Below, piece after piece: positions 20,615 to 32,229 of a stretch of DNA of 64,000 nucleotides. Position 1 is the stretch's first letter. The number at the start of each line of letters is the position of its first letter. The stretch covers positions 160,006,000-160,069,999 of the forward strand of contig CP092886.1 in NCBI GenBank assembly GCA_030710605.1. Direction: 5' to 3'. Origin of the DNA: Cordylochernes scorpioides. Lineage: Eukaryota; Arthropoda; Arachnida; Pseudoscorpiones; Chernetidae. Below the pieces are notes generated by a model. That model searched no databases and was not told the origin of the DNA. It was given only the letters and a program-made list of their open reading frames with translations. Made by a program: the position numbers and the translations under genes.

Positions 20615-20800
20615 TGAGCCTTTCCGTTTAAAATTGCATTGAGGCAATGTAGATGGGTGAATGAGCCACTAAATACCAGTTTTAGTAAATCCGAACAAAG
20701 CCAACCACCTATATACCATGGTTTCAGGCTATGGCCTTCATCAGTACAGGTGCGGCTTCGATTTCATAATATCCTACGAGAGGAGTTATAAAATTGGACA
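20615..20800 (-). mobile_element. HH-a repeat, best-preserved copy
   Basis: On the minus strand: 'ggatattatgaaatcgaag', GCACCTG, the hammerhead, GTGGTTGGC, 'ttcggatttactaaaactg'. Shares 'atgaaatc' and the hammerhead with 5950-6105 and 41425-41580. Non-coding. Confidence 0.65.
20706..20752 (-). ncRNA. Type I hammerhead ribozyme, all core bases present
   Basis: Read on the minus strand. Stem I is CACCUGUA (20752-20745) with UAUAGGUG (20713-20706): eight pairs, one G-U. Core CUGAUGA is at 20744-20738. Stem II is AGGC/GCCU (20737-20734 and 20729-20726) with loop CAUA. GAAA is at 20725-20722. Stem III has A-U and two C-G pairs closed by AU (20722-20715). A sits at the cleavage position (20714), so the predicted cut is between 20714 and 20713. 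Every invariant base of the family is present. It is the same strand as the phosphatase gene, inside the intron between exons 11 and 12. Confidence 0.85.
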
Positions 20801-21049
20801 CGCTTTCCCAACTGATGAAGTAACAAGGCCGTATTCCGTATTCTGGACTAACTATTTATTTATTTATTTACTTTCCTTGTAAGCGATTGGCCTATAAATT
20901 CTCTGAAACTTGGCCTAGTTTTACTTTGTGTTGTGTATCGTATATATATACAGCATATGTGCCCAAAACATTTCTTCATTCTTGAAAATACATCAAGACT
21001 GCATATTTCTAGAAAACTCGGATCAGATTCGAATAGGCGACATCAGTGC

Positions 21050-21310
21050 CACAACACCAGCTCTGGTCAATTTGTAACAAAGCTGACCAGTATACCATGA
21101 TTTAGGCCCTCATCAGGACAGGAATTTCGTTATATCCTCTATGGGAAAAACTATGAAATCAGCTTAATCTGTAAAAAAATATTTAGATGATGGAAGGGTA
21201 GCCACCCCTGTATTGATGAGCGCCATAGCCAAAACCCGTTTTGATTAGTGCCATAGCCTGGAATCATGGTATACTCGTAGGTTTTCCGAATTTGGCAAAG
21301 CTGTGGAGTA
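21050..21310. mobile_element. Two decayed HH-a repeats in inverted orientation
   Basis: The minus-strand copy (about 21060-21150) keeps CUGAUGA and CAUGGUAUAC but has lost half of stem II. The plus-strand copy (about 21190-21305) has UUGAUGAGCGCCAUAGCC and a second partial block GAUUAGUGCCAUAGCC, then UGGAAUCAUGGUAUAC, so it contains an internal duplication. Both are predicted inactive. Confidence 0.55.
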
Positions 21311-21647
21311 CCCACCTGCTTCAAATCTGTGAGCTCTGCTCAGAGTTGACCAAGAAAATTTAATTGTTTTAACGGTTTTAAAATACCAGTGAATTTTCTT
21401 GCGACCGCGAATAATTCTGTAAAATTATTGCAACTGCAAAGATGCACCTCTTTCTGTGTGCCTCCAAATGCGCCCAAATCTCTGAACAATTATCTGGACT
21501 AAGTGATCTACAAACAGATAAACAACAACTATTTGAAGTCTAAAAGGCCCGAGAAAGCTTCTATTAAACATCATTAAGTATTCACAAAACACCCTATCTG
21601 TATAATTTCATGCTAAAAAAGATATTATAGAAAACACAATTTTATAG

Positions 21648-21830
21648 ATTATATAAAAGGGCGTACCTGGATCTGTAAAAGAAAAAAAAAACAATTTTTT
21701 ACTTAAAATATTTCGAGAGATTGCTCCCTCTTTATCAATAATTATTTTTGACTAATAAATATCTATATTTTAAGAAAAAAATTGTTTTTTTTTTTCTTTT
21801 ACAGATCCAGGTACGCCCTTTTATATAATC
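21648..21830. repeat. Foldback with splice-like arms
   Basis: Arms 21648-21711 and 21765-21830 are near-perfect inverted repeats. Each arm, read inward to outward, has a long pyrimidine tract, TTTTACAG, six bases (ATCCAG), then GTACGC. Confidence 0.65.
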
Positions 21831-22138
21831 TTAATTAATGGATCGCCTTTTGACTCAAACCATTTTATAGGTTGGCTTTATAATTAAGTGATATATGATT
21901 TACTTCAACCTTTTAAAACTTTATTCCTACGTTTCGTTAAAAAAAAAAACTTCGTTTATGTTCATTGTATATAAAACATCGACGCGCTCTGTGTTTTCGA
22001 TATCAGATCATTCATAACTTGACCTCTAGTAAGCATTCTTCAATAAAGTTTTCCTTGAAAAGGGCGATTAGAGGATAAATGTCGGGATAAAGGTTTAAAA
22101 AAGTAGAAATAAATCATATTTGTCACTCTACGTAAAAA

Positions 22139-22262
22139 TTGACATGGACCCAGAGCAGCAGCTTTACACACCCAAGATAGTGGGCATTGCTACTGCTGTG
22201 ATAGAGATGCATGGGGACATCTGAGGTTCTTCATTGGACACGACAACAACAACAATAACTCA
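22139..22262 (+). mobile_element. LINE 3' tail fragment
   Basis: TTGACATGGACCCAGAGCAG to 'ggacacgacaacaacaac', the closest match to the LINE tail at 52893-53020 (complement). A 5'-truncated insertion ending in CAA repeats, 27 bases from the exon 11 donor. Confidence 0.65.
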
Positions 22263-22289
22263 ACATAAAGAATTGAGAGGCTAACACAC

Positions 22290-22613
22290 CAAGTTGGCCA
22301 CGAGCTGGGGCCGGTGGCGGCGCACCGTCTTGACGGCCTGGAAGATGTCGACTTCGCCGTGCTGCACAGCTTGCTCGATGGCCACGTTAGCCGCGCAATA
22401 GACGCCAGCGCGGCCCTTGCCGTTCATGCTCACCACCACCACAGGGCCATACTCCGTGCGCTGACGCCAGCGCTCCACCATATTCATAAGCTCAACCAAG
22501 GCCTTGGTTGATGTGGGAACCTTATGGCCCACAGGCCAGCACGTCAGCTGGAAGAGCTGCGTGGTCCGCGGAGCCGCCTTCACTCCGGCCATCAGCTCCG
22601 TCAGTGACACTAC
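22290..22613 (-). CDS. RPTP exon 11: D2 catalytic-site region
   Basis: A 324-bp phase-0 exon, acceptor TTGCAG above 22613 and donor GTGTGT below 22290. It encodes 108 residues covering the D2 WPD-loop region and signature loop: TQLFQLTCWPVGHKVP, then GPVVVVSMNGKGRAGVYCA, then VDIFQAVKTVRRHRP. The R2B D2 pattern (LFQFLGWP, HC-x5-R, VDVFHAVKTLRNNKP) aligns throughout. The signature reads VSMNGKGR: the catalytic Cys is Ser, the preceding His is Val, and the loop Arg is kept. WPD is WPV. D2 domains of tandem receptor phosphatases are commonly inactive and act in binding or regulation. GC-rich third positions contrast with the AT-rich introns. Confidence 0.92.
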
Positions 22614-23586
22614 CTGCAACGGATCAAATTCGAGGCTTTGTCTTCAACTTGCCTTTTTGACTTCAAAAATAATCTGCTCAATTTCTAACCTGGATTTGAT
22701 GATGTCAAAATGCCATTTACTTCAAATAAAAACAAATATTAATTTTGAAAATTTTGAACAGTCTTCGGCTTAAAAAATTAATTACATTTCAAAATTCACA
22801 AAAAAGGGCAGAGGAAGGGTTTACCTTATATCTTGCAATATAAATCATTTTCTTCAAAGTGTGGGTTTGTCGATTTACCAATAGAGAATTTTAGCCTTGA
22901 CACAATTCTGAGTTCTCCTGGCGAGTTTACACATTTAGTTACACTCAGTACTTACTTCTCGGAAAATTAATCACAGGTAGCATGAATCTGTTTGAATATA
23001 TTGCTGTTAAACCTCTAGATAAATATTGGTTTGTAACGGTATCTTAAACCTTTACTGATATACTGGGGTTTTCCATATAATTTATATATTTTAGCTCTTC
23101 AAAATTTTATTTATATTTATAGAAATCTTAAACTATATTTGCATATAAAAATTGCATATCATCTCACAGTACCATTCAAAACTTGAGAAACACTATTCAC
23201 AAATGTCAATTTGCAATATATTACTTGTGAATGGATATTCTCATCAATATACGTATATTTGACAGAATTTAAGAACTAAAATAAATAGTTTGAATGTTTC
23301 ATGTCGTGATTCAGATCATTTGCGCATTATAGAACATGTCGTGATGAACTTTTTATTATTTATTTTTATTTGAAAAGAGAAGTCTTCAGGATTGTAACAA
23401 TATATTACTATGGAACAACTATACCACAGAATTGTTTAGCTCACACTATATACAGCATGTTGTGGATACAGTAATATTGCTTAATGTTAATCATGATATA
23501 TTCGATTGAAATAAATTTTATAAAATGTTAGTCCACACACAATTATAATGTTAATTCATGACAACACAATTCAATAAAAATATATA

Positions 23587-23761
23587 CAGTATAACCTCCA
23601 TGTAAAGGACACCTAATTGCAGAGCCAAAGTGTCCTTTAGGGAGAGGTGTCCTCTTACCGGAGAGTTGCTAAATTGTAAAAATGGTAATTTTTCAAATGA
23701 AAACTGTCCTTTGTGGAGAGGTGTCCGCTAGCGGGGTGTCTGCTAAAGGGAGGTTCTACTG
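23587..23761. mobile_element. Pogo-like MITE
   Basis: CAGTATAACCTCCATG to GAGGTTCTACTG, TA flanks, 175 bp. Confidence 0.8.
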
Positions 23762-24268
23762 TATATATATATATACACACAGTCAAAAACCTCCTTAATT
23801 CAACATACTAATATTGTATTTAATTAAAGTTCGAGTTGAAATATGGTCAGCTAAACTATTTCTAGGTTAATTCAAAGAGGCTATATTAAAAGTTATTATA
23901 ATTTTAGAAAATGAATTATATACCCCGTTGAAAGAATATTATTTTTATTATAAAAGAAGATTCACTCTTTTTTTTTTAAGAGAGTGATTAGAGATCCCCT
24001 GGAAAATCTTCCAAGGAATAAAATCTGCTTGGCACCACTTCATGAATTGGACTTGCATTGTAAATAAAACAAGACGGACTTAGGTCAGAAGGACAGCACG
24101 GGTAGTTGGCGACTTCTGTACACTCCTGGGTTAACCAAATAAATGATGATAAACATTCAATTCAAGTCAGGACGGTTCGATCTTGCGGAATCATAGACCA
24201 AATGATGTTTGTGGTGAAAGACTCGAACTAAGAGGCTCTCGGTTGAGAGAAATTTCTCTTTAACTTAC

Positions 24269-24397
24269 TCTCTTGGACACCTTGAAGATGTACGTCCTGA
24301 TGTTCGGATAGCATCGGGTGGACATGAGCTCCACCGTGAACACCGGCCCATATCTGCGCAGCTTTTCGCCTTCGGTCGGCCAGAATCCGGGGTAGTT
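24269..24397 (-). CDS. RPTP exon 10: middle of D2
   Basis: 129 bp, 43 codons, phase 0 at both ends; acceptor TTGTTCAG above 24397, donor GTAAGT (24268-24263). It encodes NYPGFWPTEGEKLRRYGPV, then FTVELMSTRCYPNIRTYIF and KVSKR. The YWP-x-E-x(4-6)-YG block followed by a beta strand and an IF-K-V/I strand is the conserved path from the pTyr loop to the WPD loop. It joins exon 9 (ending PPQTN) and exon 11 (starting VVSLTEL). Confidence 0.9.
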
Positions 24398-25261
24398 CTG
24401 AACAAATCCATCAAAGTTTGACAATCAAATTTTTAAATAAAATTTTAATTATATTTTGTACTTATGTAATTTTATTTATATATTATAATATAATGTGACA
24501 TTTCTGATCTAGAAAATTTTGTAAAAAATGAAGCATTTTCTCATCCTCGTAACAGTAAAGGTAACAAGTAAGTGCTGTGAGCTGAATCAGATTTTCTTAA
24601 ATTGGTGATAGGTTCGGGGGAAATCAAGTTTTCCATTCACGTTGCTTGGATCAATAAAAGAATACCGGATTTATAGAACTAATATTTCATGTTTGGTCGC
24701 GATATTGATATAATATTTTTGGCATATTTCCAGTGAGCGAGTTGTCTAACTGATTAGTTAAAATTGAATGTTTGATCAAGAGGGTTAAGCATTTATTGTT
24801 TTGCATTGATGATTTAAGATTCTCTATACACACGCTTCCTGTCTCATATATAGGTAGCGAGATACACACAGGATTTACAAAGAGTTTTTAAAAAGATTGT
24901 TTTTTATTTTTTTATTTTAGGGATCGAAAATAGGTTTGGTGGTGGGTTGACGTGGTATTCCCTTTAGGCTTGGACTATTTTGGTATTAAACTAATATAGT
25001 CCAGCTTTCAGGATCTTTCCTGTTCTCTCTTCCTCACGATTGTATGGTAGATTTGGATCCAGATGGATCCGTATGCGCTATTGTAAAATTTTGTCTATAG
25101 AATTGCTTTTCGATAAAGAGGACAGAATAATTATTATAAATTCAATTGCCATCTATCGATAAAATATGTAACAATTAAATTTATTGGCAATGTGTTTCTT
25201 TTCAACAATATCATCAAATATTATCTCTACAGACCTTAAGGTAATAATATAAGTTATTGAA

Positions 25262-25325
25262 TGAGAGGGCCTGGTTGATCAGTGGTGAACCCTCTCAGAG
25301 GTTTCACCAAATTAATCTCCAGACC
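25262..25325. repeat. PAL-B core fragment
   Basis: GAGAGGGCCTGGTTGATCAG and AACCCTCTCAGAGG match the PAL-B core; the outer arms are absent. Confidence 0.5.
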
Positions 25326-25804
25326 GCTCCACTATTGTATCGGATTGGTTTGGGATATACTCTGCATTTTCTATGGAAGGCAGCTTAGGGGTGTTTAGTG
25401 AACCTACGGACATTAGCTTATAAGTCTGTAGAAGTATTATTGTAGAATAATTATTGTAAATTAGTTCATTTGTTTTTTCCTCAATTGTATTTTAGAGTAC
25501 TGACCAAAAATCTCTTTGTGAGATAAGTCAAGAAATTATAGAAGTTCTTTGATTTCTCTCTCTCAAACTCCGATTTTAACCATAAGTTATTACGAACAGA
25601 TGCCAAGGTTAACATACCAGCATTCTATATAAAAACTAACACTTTCAATAGTATTCCTATTTTTTTATTATTTTAACATAAACCAAAAACTGTCAAAAGA
25701 CCTTGTAATGTATGACGCTTTAAGTAAGTTATGTATAGGAAGGATCCTCAAACACCATAGCGCTATGGTGAGAATATCGAGAATACCATAATTGTAGGGG
25801 TATT

Positions 25805-26055
25805 GGATTTTGATTAATTCAAATTGAAGACTTCATCAACCTTTTTATAAGAATTTATTGTCCTTTTAACGTTTCGGCGACCCACTTTCACCCTTTTATA
25901 AAAAGATGGAAAGCTTATTAGACATTAGACAATAATTCACTAATAAGCTTTCCATTTTTTAAAGAGGGCGACAGTGGGTCGCCGAAACGTCAAAGGAACA
26001 ATAAATTTTATAAAAAAGTTGATGATTTTTTCAACTTGAATCAAACTATAATATT
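25805..26055. mobile_element. Hammerhead-like palindrome (PAL-4) beside Penelope remains
   Basis: Inverted arms with 'gtgggtcgccgaaacgt' on each side. The right arm has stem II GGCGAC/GUCGCC, GAAA, AC/GU without a loop, C, then AAA, which pairs with UUU before the core; the core has decayed (UUAAAGA). Penelope-like coding remains begin about 40 bp downstream. Confidence 0.55.
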
Positions 26056-26089
26056 AATCCGATACCCAAATATTTCCAACCAATGGAAA

Positions 26090-26240
26090 AAAACACGTCA
26101 TTCCAATACCAAACCTTTTGGCCCCATCCCAACATAAGATTAATCTCCTTAAACAATTTCCTTGTAAATCCTGTCTCGCTTCCTATATTGGAGAGAAACA
26201 GTGTTGTATAGAGTCATATAATTTGTATATATATAAATAT
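26090..26240 (+). pseudogene. Penelope-like GIY-YIG endonuclease fragment
   Basis: The plus-strand frame at 26158-26205 gives FPCKSCLASYIGEKQC. The pattern (I/V/F)PC-x2-C-x2-(S/V)YIGE is the GIY-YIG start of Penelope-like element endonucleases, with the two Cys of their zinc-binding knuckle. The RT domain that should precede it is not recognisable, and stops interrupt the flanks. The continuation is at 27483-27722 after a minisatellite. Confidence 0.5.
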
Positions 26241-26929
26241 ATGGCATCACAGAAGGTAAACAATGGAGGCATAATAAATATATAATTGTCGTAGCACGGT
26301 GTTATGTTAATTGGCTCTATATAAAGGCTGTATTAAATATAAGCATATAGGCTAAAGGTAAAATAGCAACTGTATAAGGATACAACAGAAAGAAAATCTA
26401 TCTCAGAAAGGTGTAAAATTTATCAAATCATCAATGGAAAAACATTATATGATTAACCCTCATGATAGAACATCCAAATTTAGCTAAACAGTTTTATCCA
26501 ACTGCTAGCAAGATGCCACATTTTATCGTAATGTCTCGACTAAACATGAAAGATTAGTTTTAGAGAGCCGGGCTTCTTTGGTTGATCCAAGCAACATGGA
26601 TGAAAACTTGATTCCCCCGAACCTATCCCCAATTTAGGAAAATCTGCTTGAACACAACACTTACTTGTTATCCTAGCTGCACGAGGATGAATGCGCTTCA
26701 CGTTTACAAGCTTTTCATTATAATATACATATATATATTACATTGTATATATTGAGTATTGTACAAATTATACTTAATTTTATGCCTGCATTTTATAATT
26801 GCAAATCAAAGCCAGCATTTTATCCTATGAAACCTTGAACGTAGTTTTTCACAAAATGGAAGGTTATCCGAGATGTATAGCCAGCCATCAACATTATATA
26901 GAGAAACGCTATCAATGCCAAATTGATGA

Positions 26930-27400
26930 GAAACCTGGACGTCATCAAACACCAAAATGATGAAAAACCTGGACGTCATCGATGCCAAATTGATGAAAAC
27001 CTGAACGTCATCAATACCGAAATAATGAAAACATGGACGTCATCAATGCCAAATTGATTAAAATCCTGGATGTGATCAAACCAAAATGATAAAACCTGGA
27101 TGTCATCAATGCCAAATTGATTTAAAAAAACCTGGACGTCATCGATACCAAATTGATAAAAAAAACCTGGACGTCAGCGATACCAAAATGATGGAAACCT
27201 GGACGTCAGTGATACCAAATTGATGAAAAACCTGGACGTTATCAATACCAAATTGATGAAAAACCTGGACGTCATCAATACCAAATTGATGAAAAACCTG
27301 GACGTTATCAATACCAAATTGATGAAAAACCTGGATGTCATCAATACCAAAATGATAAAACCTGGATGCCATCAATGCCACATTGATGAAAAACATAAAG
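26930..27400. repeat. 33-bp coding-neutral minisatellite
   Basis: About 14 degenerate copies of a 33-bp unit of the type GATGAAAAACCTGGACGTCA plus TCAATACCAAATT. As 33 is a multiple of three, frames stay open on both strands and read as 11-residue repeats (MKNLDVINTKL on plus, VFHQFGIDDVQ on minus). Lacking any other support, I treat these as non-coding. Most units contain GACGTCAT, close to the CRE/ATF core. Confidence 0.8.
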
Positions 27401-27482
27401 GGGTTTTCAACGATCAGCCAGCCCACCAGCCCCGCCAACCTTTTAAACCCCAGTTAAAAACAAGCAAACCAGAATAAAGAAA

Positions 27483-27722
27483 CATATGAACAATATCAAA
27501 ACCAAGAATTCAGGACCACTCATATATCAGCATGTCACGAATACCGGCCATAAATTCAATCTAGATAGCCCTACATGCAATATAGATACCAGGTCAGAAA
27601 GATTGATGGTCGAATCCCTCATATCATTGAATCAGAGCAGTTACAAGAGAATAGATATTCCAGAGCAATTCAGTCATCTCTTACATCATGCAAAATTGGT
27701 CATAAAACGTAGATCTCTATAA
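27483..27722 (+). pseudogene. Penelope-like ORF, C-terminal end
   Basis: An open frame of 78 codons ending TAA encodes SGPLIYQHVTNTGHKFNLD, then RSERLMVESLISLNQSS and PEQFSHLLHH. The (A/I)-x-QH-x3-GH-x-(F/I) block followed by R-x3-ESL is the C-terminal half of the GIY-YIG endonuclease in Penelope-like proteins. Its first half lies 1.2 kb upstream at 26158. The 33-bp minisatellite between them is probably a later expansion. A dead copy. Confidence 0.5.
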
Positions 27723-28572
27723 AATCACAGTTTATTATTTAATGAAAATATGTGCTATATACCTTACCCGTGACTATGGAAATGTTTTTATCAGCGAATA
27801 TTTATTTCACATTCTATTTTAATTACTTTCTGTCATTGAGAGAGGGGAAAATTAAAATGCTTCAAAAGATAAAATATATATAATGAATATCCAAGTACAC
27901 AAAGAGAGAGAAGCATGTTAAAAATCCTATTTTCACATTCAGAAATAAACATACTTAGCACATTTTTATTATTTCTAAACTACTGGATGTGTATATATAC
28001 TTCATTATATGACACATAACGATGCAGTTAATGGGTTAGAGACACACTTTGAAACCAATCACAACACAAGCAGTTCTTATTTGCATCAAAACTTCACATG
28101 CGATGGATTAATGTTAGCCGCTAGCTCTGCATGCAAAGCCTATTTTCTGCTCTGCCAGTCGGTAAATCAATACCTACCTTAATGCCTATTACGTCGTAAC
28201 TCTGTTCTTAAACCCTGGTTAACAAATTACATTTTACTACAAACACCATTCAGCCTATATATAACTGATGCCAAGAATGCTGTAGGAATAAATGGATCAA
28301 CGAATACGGATGCCCTTCCATTACCAAATCAACCAACATTTCTCAAAATTGATTCACATGCCGTCGCATCAATAACCAAATTCGAATAATCAAACACTTG
28401 ATACCATAATAAAGTCATACCTGATGGATATCATTATTTTATTAACCTCATTTTAGCAATTTATTATAATCTCTAACCATATATACACACATTCCACGTA
28501 TCCTATTCAAATTTGATCTTATTTTTAGAAAGCATGAACAAAACATGCGTCTGATATTTTCACATATAAACC

Positions 28573-29260
28573 CTAACTATTTAAAATATGATTTATGTCA
28601 TTTTGACAAATATTCCAATAAAAAACATCGTAATTTTCCCTATAGAGAAAGTAATAATTTTCCTTCATGATTTTTGAAAGAAAGAAATAGTTTTTTACCC
28701 TTCTACTCGAGTTCTGGCCAAGGTTCCGGAATGACATTAAAATGGAGCGTAGACCAGTTACTGGTTCTTCCTGAAACATCACATCAAGAAAAGATGGCAT
28801 AATTCTCATGGCAATAGGACACCGCGCGATATCCGTCACAAATAAATATTTGAGCATCGAATTGAGAAACAATTATGGTCTCTGACTTTTGTTGTCTACG
28901 AAGCGTCCAATGAGAATGAATATGGCGAAATTGGTCATCGAGTTGAAGATGCGAGAATAGATTGGTCAACATCAGGAAGGTCACAACTGGGACATTGGTA
29001 ATAAGATTGACAGACAAACTCTTGTGTGGACGTGTAGTTCACTTGTCGGTGAAACCCCTCCTCGGTGGGTCGGCGCTTTGACCAATCATTGCAACAAGGC
29101 AGATATCGCCGTTCATCCATAATGATTGTTGGACAAACATATTGAACAGTGCTCGTCCTTGGACGGCAGTCTCTCCTTCTTTAGCACTTAGCAAGGTGAG
29201 ACATTTTATAACCCGACATTTATATTTAAAAAATAGGACTATGCTCACCATCTATTCGGG
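28573..29260 (-). other. Unassigned overlapping open frames
   Basis: Three minus-strand frames of 60-100 codons overlap here, with phrases such as RRPTEEGFHRQVNYTS and YYQCPSCDLPDVDQSI. The block is less AT-rich than its flanks and might be a decayed transposase, but I recognise no motif and no splice sites that would add it to the phosphatase. Confidence 0.2.
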
Positions 29261-29559
29261 AGTTTTCTAATAAAGAAAGAGGACTCCTAACAATTTGTAC
29301 AAACTTTGTTCTGGATACATCATGTGCCCACAGAATGAACACATCAGGTTTCAACTAATTCTGAGACGCATGCGTTTTATGCCCCCATCTGCTATTGCAT
29401 TACCACCCCTCTTTTTTTGCGAACAAAATTGTCGCAAAACTTTACTAAATAAAGTAAGTTAAGTTATCCAAACAGTTTAATTATATCATAACTCTTTAAA
29501 AAAAGACTCTTCATCCAGGAAATGTTTTAGCTATAAAACCCTTTATGGCCGAAGTATTT

Positions 29560-30140
29560 CTTTTTTTTTAAGAACTACGAATGCCGGCCAGACATCCTCT
29601 ATCTTCAAGATCTATCCTAACTCTCCATATCGCTGATTATAATTCAGAGATGCGCATTCAGCGCAGGAGAGGAATATTTGATCCAAACTTATTCTCACAC
29701 GACCACGATAGGTTCAGTTTTCAGGATTCTAATCTCTCTATGTCTAAGAAGAGTAGCATGAAGTCATTCGGTTGTTAATTCTTACTGTAGATTTTTGCTG
29801 TTATTTACTACAAGGCAAGCGTGCACATTTGAAATCATGTTAGTAGGATGCGGAATAATGAGGTATGTGAATGTGTGGTGACACAGATGACACAGATGAG
29901 AATATTAGAGGATTTCACACCACACGCATGTTGGGGTGTGGAAGGTCGTTTGATGTTTTCCTTCTCTCCCAACACGCGACCACTTGCCTGGAAACATGAC
30001 GACATTGCACAATCCCTGCAAGGAAGTACCGACCGTAGTCTCTGCCAACAGATTCCACACGACGATGAAGTCACAGAGCACCATCGCTTCACATATAGTG
30101 GGAAATATATATTTGAAACTTTTCCTTATTTATAATGCTT
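29560..30140 (+). pseudogene. Possible Tc1/mariner transposase remnant
   Basis: Plus strand 29581-29740 reads MPARHPLSSRSILTLHIAD, then PNLFSHDHDRFSFQDSN. The spacing from a basic 'RHPL' block to 'LF-x-(D/H)-x3-RFS' is that of Tc1 transposases just before and at the first catalytic Asp, here His. Later parts to 30135 are open but not clearly alignable. Weak identification. Confidence 0.3.
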
Positions 30141-32229
30141 GCTCTTGTCGGGGATATATTATATTATTTTTCTCAGGTTTGAAATAATATATGCTTATCA
30201 AACATTTTTTGTCAGTTCTTTTTTCTCACAACACATATAAATGTCAAAAATGTCCTTGCCATATGTCCTATATATCCTTGTCATGGTGGAATTTGCGATT
30301 CTTCAGCTGCGATTGATTTGCATTCAAAAATTAAGAATGGGGGTTTACATGTAAAAATACTTATTGATATAAAATGTTCAAATTGTGTTTATTCAATTGC
30401 TATGCATTTCAAATATTCATTATGTTTCTTTTTATAAGTTTAACATATGTTACTGATGAAATAAATATTCTATCTTTCTCTAATTAATATACAATAAATA
30501 TACACTTCAAAACACACTGCCATTATTTACTATGATATAATTGTAAATATTTGTAATATACATATATACATTGATGACATTTTTATAGATATAGCATTTT
30601 AGGACAAAATATATTCGATGACATTGGGACATTTTGACTCAATAATTGTTTCCAAAATATGATTGTGTAATACTTCTTTTTCTTTCAAACTTGAATATAT
30701 TTTATAAAATAATATTTGAATAAATTATATAAAAATTGTGTTGTCCGTAAGATATTAATAAACCTTTTTGGGGATGTGTTTTTTTTTCACAATCAGGAAA
30801 ATTGATAATAAAATATTGTTCTTAAAAAATGTATTTCACATGCCAGAAAGTTTTAAGTTTGGAAAAGAATTAAACAAAAGTCAAAATGTCACATTTTTAA
30901 AGCACATTCAAAAATAAATAATTCAAGCTAGGAACAATCAAAATATGAGGGTTCTTTTTCTAAATGGGAATGGGGGAAATGGGAATGCAGGACATTTTGG
31001 TTTGTGTGAAATTGTACATAGATAAAATGGGAAATGTAATGAAATGTAATACAAAGATGGAGTGAATATTTACCAGAAAATTCTCAACCGATAGTCTACT
31101 TACCCGACATGCTGTACTGGCCACACTAATCTTGTTCCAATGGTCCAATATTACCAAAATAAAAAACAAAAAGACACTTGACACTCTGAACTCGGCTTTA
31201 TGAATGGGACTCCAAGACTCAGCGCCAATTGGATGAATGGTCAAAGCAAACAAGAGCCAGAACCCTAAAAATCAAAATTTCAAAGTGGATAATTGTTGCT
31301 TATTGGTGCCATTTTAATTGTTGTTGGTCCAGTTCAACATGAATATGTAGAGAATGGATTGAACGTTATATAATATGCGGAATTTCGAATTTTAAGAAAG
31401 CGATCAGTCTCAAACTTCAAGGCAAGTTTTGAATTAAAATTGGATCTCTCCTTCATTACTCCAACGCCAGATCTCATGCGGAGGTTGATGGGCTCAAATT
31501 TTGTATATAGGCATCAGACCTTTGGAGCCATCTACTTCTCAGACCCAACTCCAAATGTCCTCTTAGAGATTTGCAACATAAAGGGAACACTTAATGCTTC
31601 AATAAATTACGGGTGTAAGGAATAATGTAAAACATCATTAGACACATTGATTACAAGTTAAGACGACGAAAAGTAAAGGATATGGCAAAAATGTTGAAGA
31701 AACTCTATTAGAAGTCATTTTGAAAATCAAAATTGCCTATTTTGTGTAGTGAAGATGGCCTCCTTTTATTGAATGCATTATAGAAGCGAGATTGCACCTT
31801 CAGTTACCTACCTCTTCTAAATCTACCCAACCTTGGAAGATCTTGCAACAGAAAGGTGGAGAAAGCGCGGAATATATTGGGGTATAAAGGGATAACGTTT
31901 TTTACTACTTTGTGTAAATGTTACATGCGCCATCTTGTACAGTTTAAATATAAGGTTAGCATTGTGTCTTTTTTTATATACTTGAGCACTTAGAAGCATA
32001 CATAGCAATATAATAATGGTGTCACATATTTTTTAGAAATAAGAGGTTTTGTAATATTTTTAAAAATCCATTTTAAAACACACTAAAAAGAATCAATTTG
32101 GCAATTTTATATTAAGGTTCTTATTAGTACAATCATAGTATGTTTTTTTTTTTATCAAAGTGAGAAATTTCCCCAAATGTGTCCGATATCTAGAGTCTTC
32201 TGCAAGGCTCTCTCCCGTGGAATGCTTAC

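Noticed and set aside
22314..22773. Plus-strand frames over exon 11
   Set aside because: Antisense shadows of the phosphatase exon; its codon use and splice sites are on the minus strand.
27139..27477. Open frames with 11-residue repeats on both strands
   Set aside because: A consequence of the 33-bp period; both strands are equally open and codons show no constraint.
30960..31253. 97-codon minus-strand frame in a phosphatase intron
   Set aside because: No match to receptor phosphatase sequence between exons 9 and 10 and no convincing splice pair; left unannotated.
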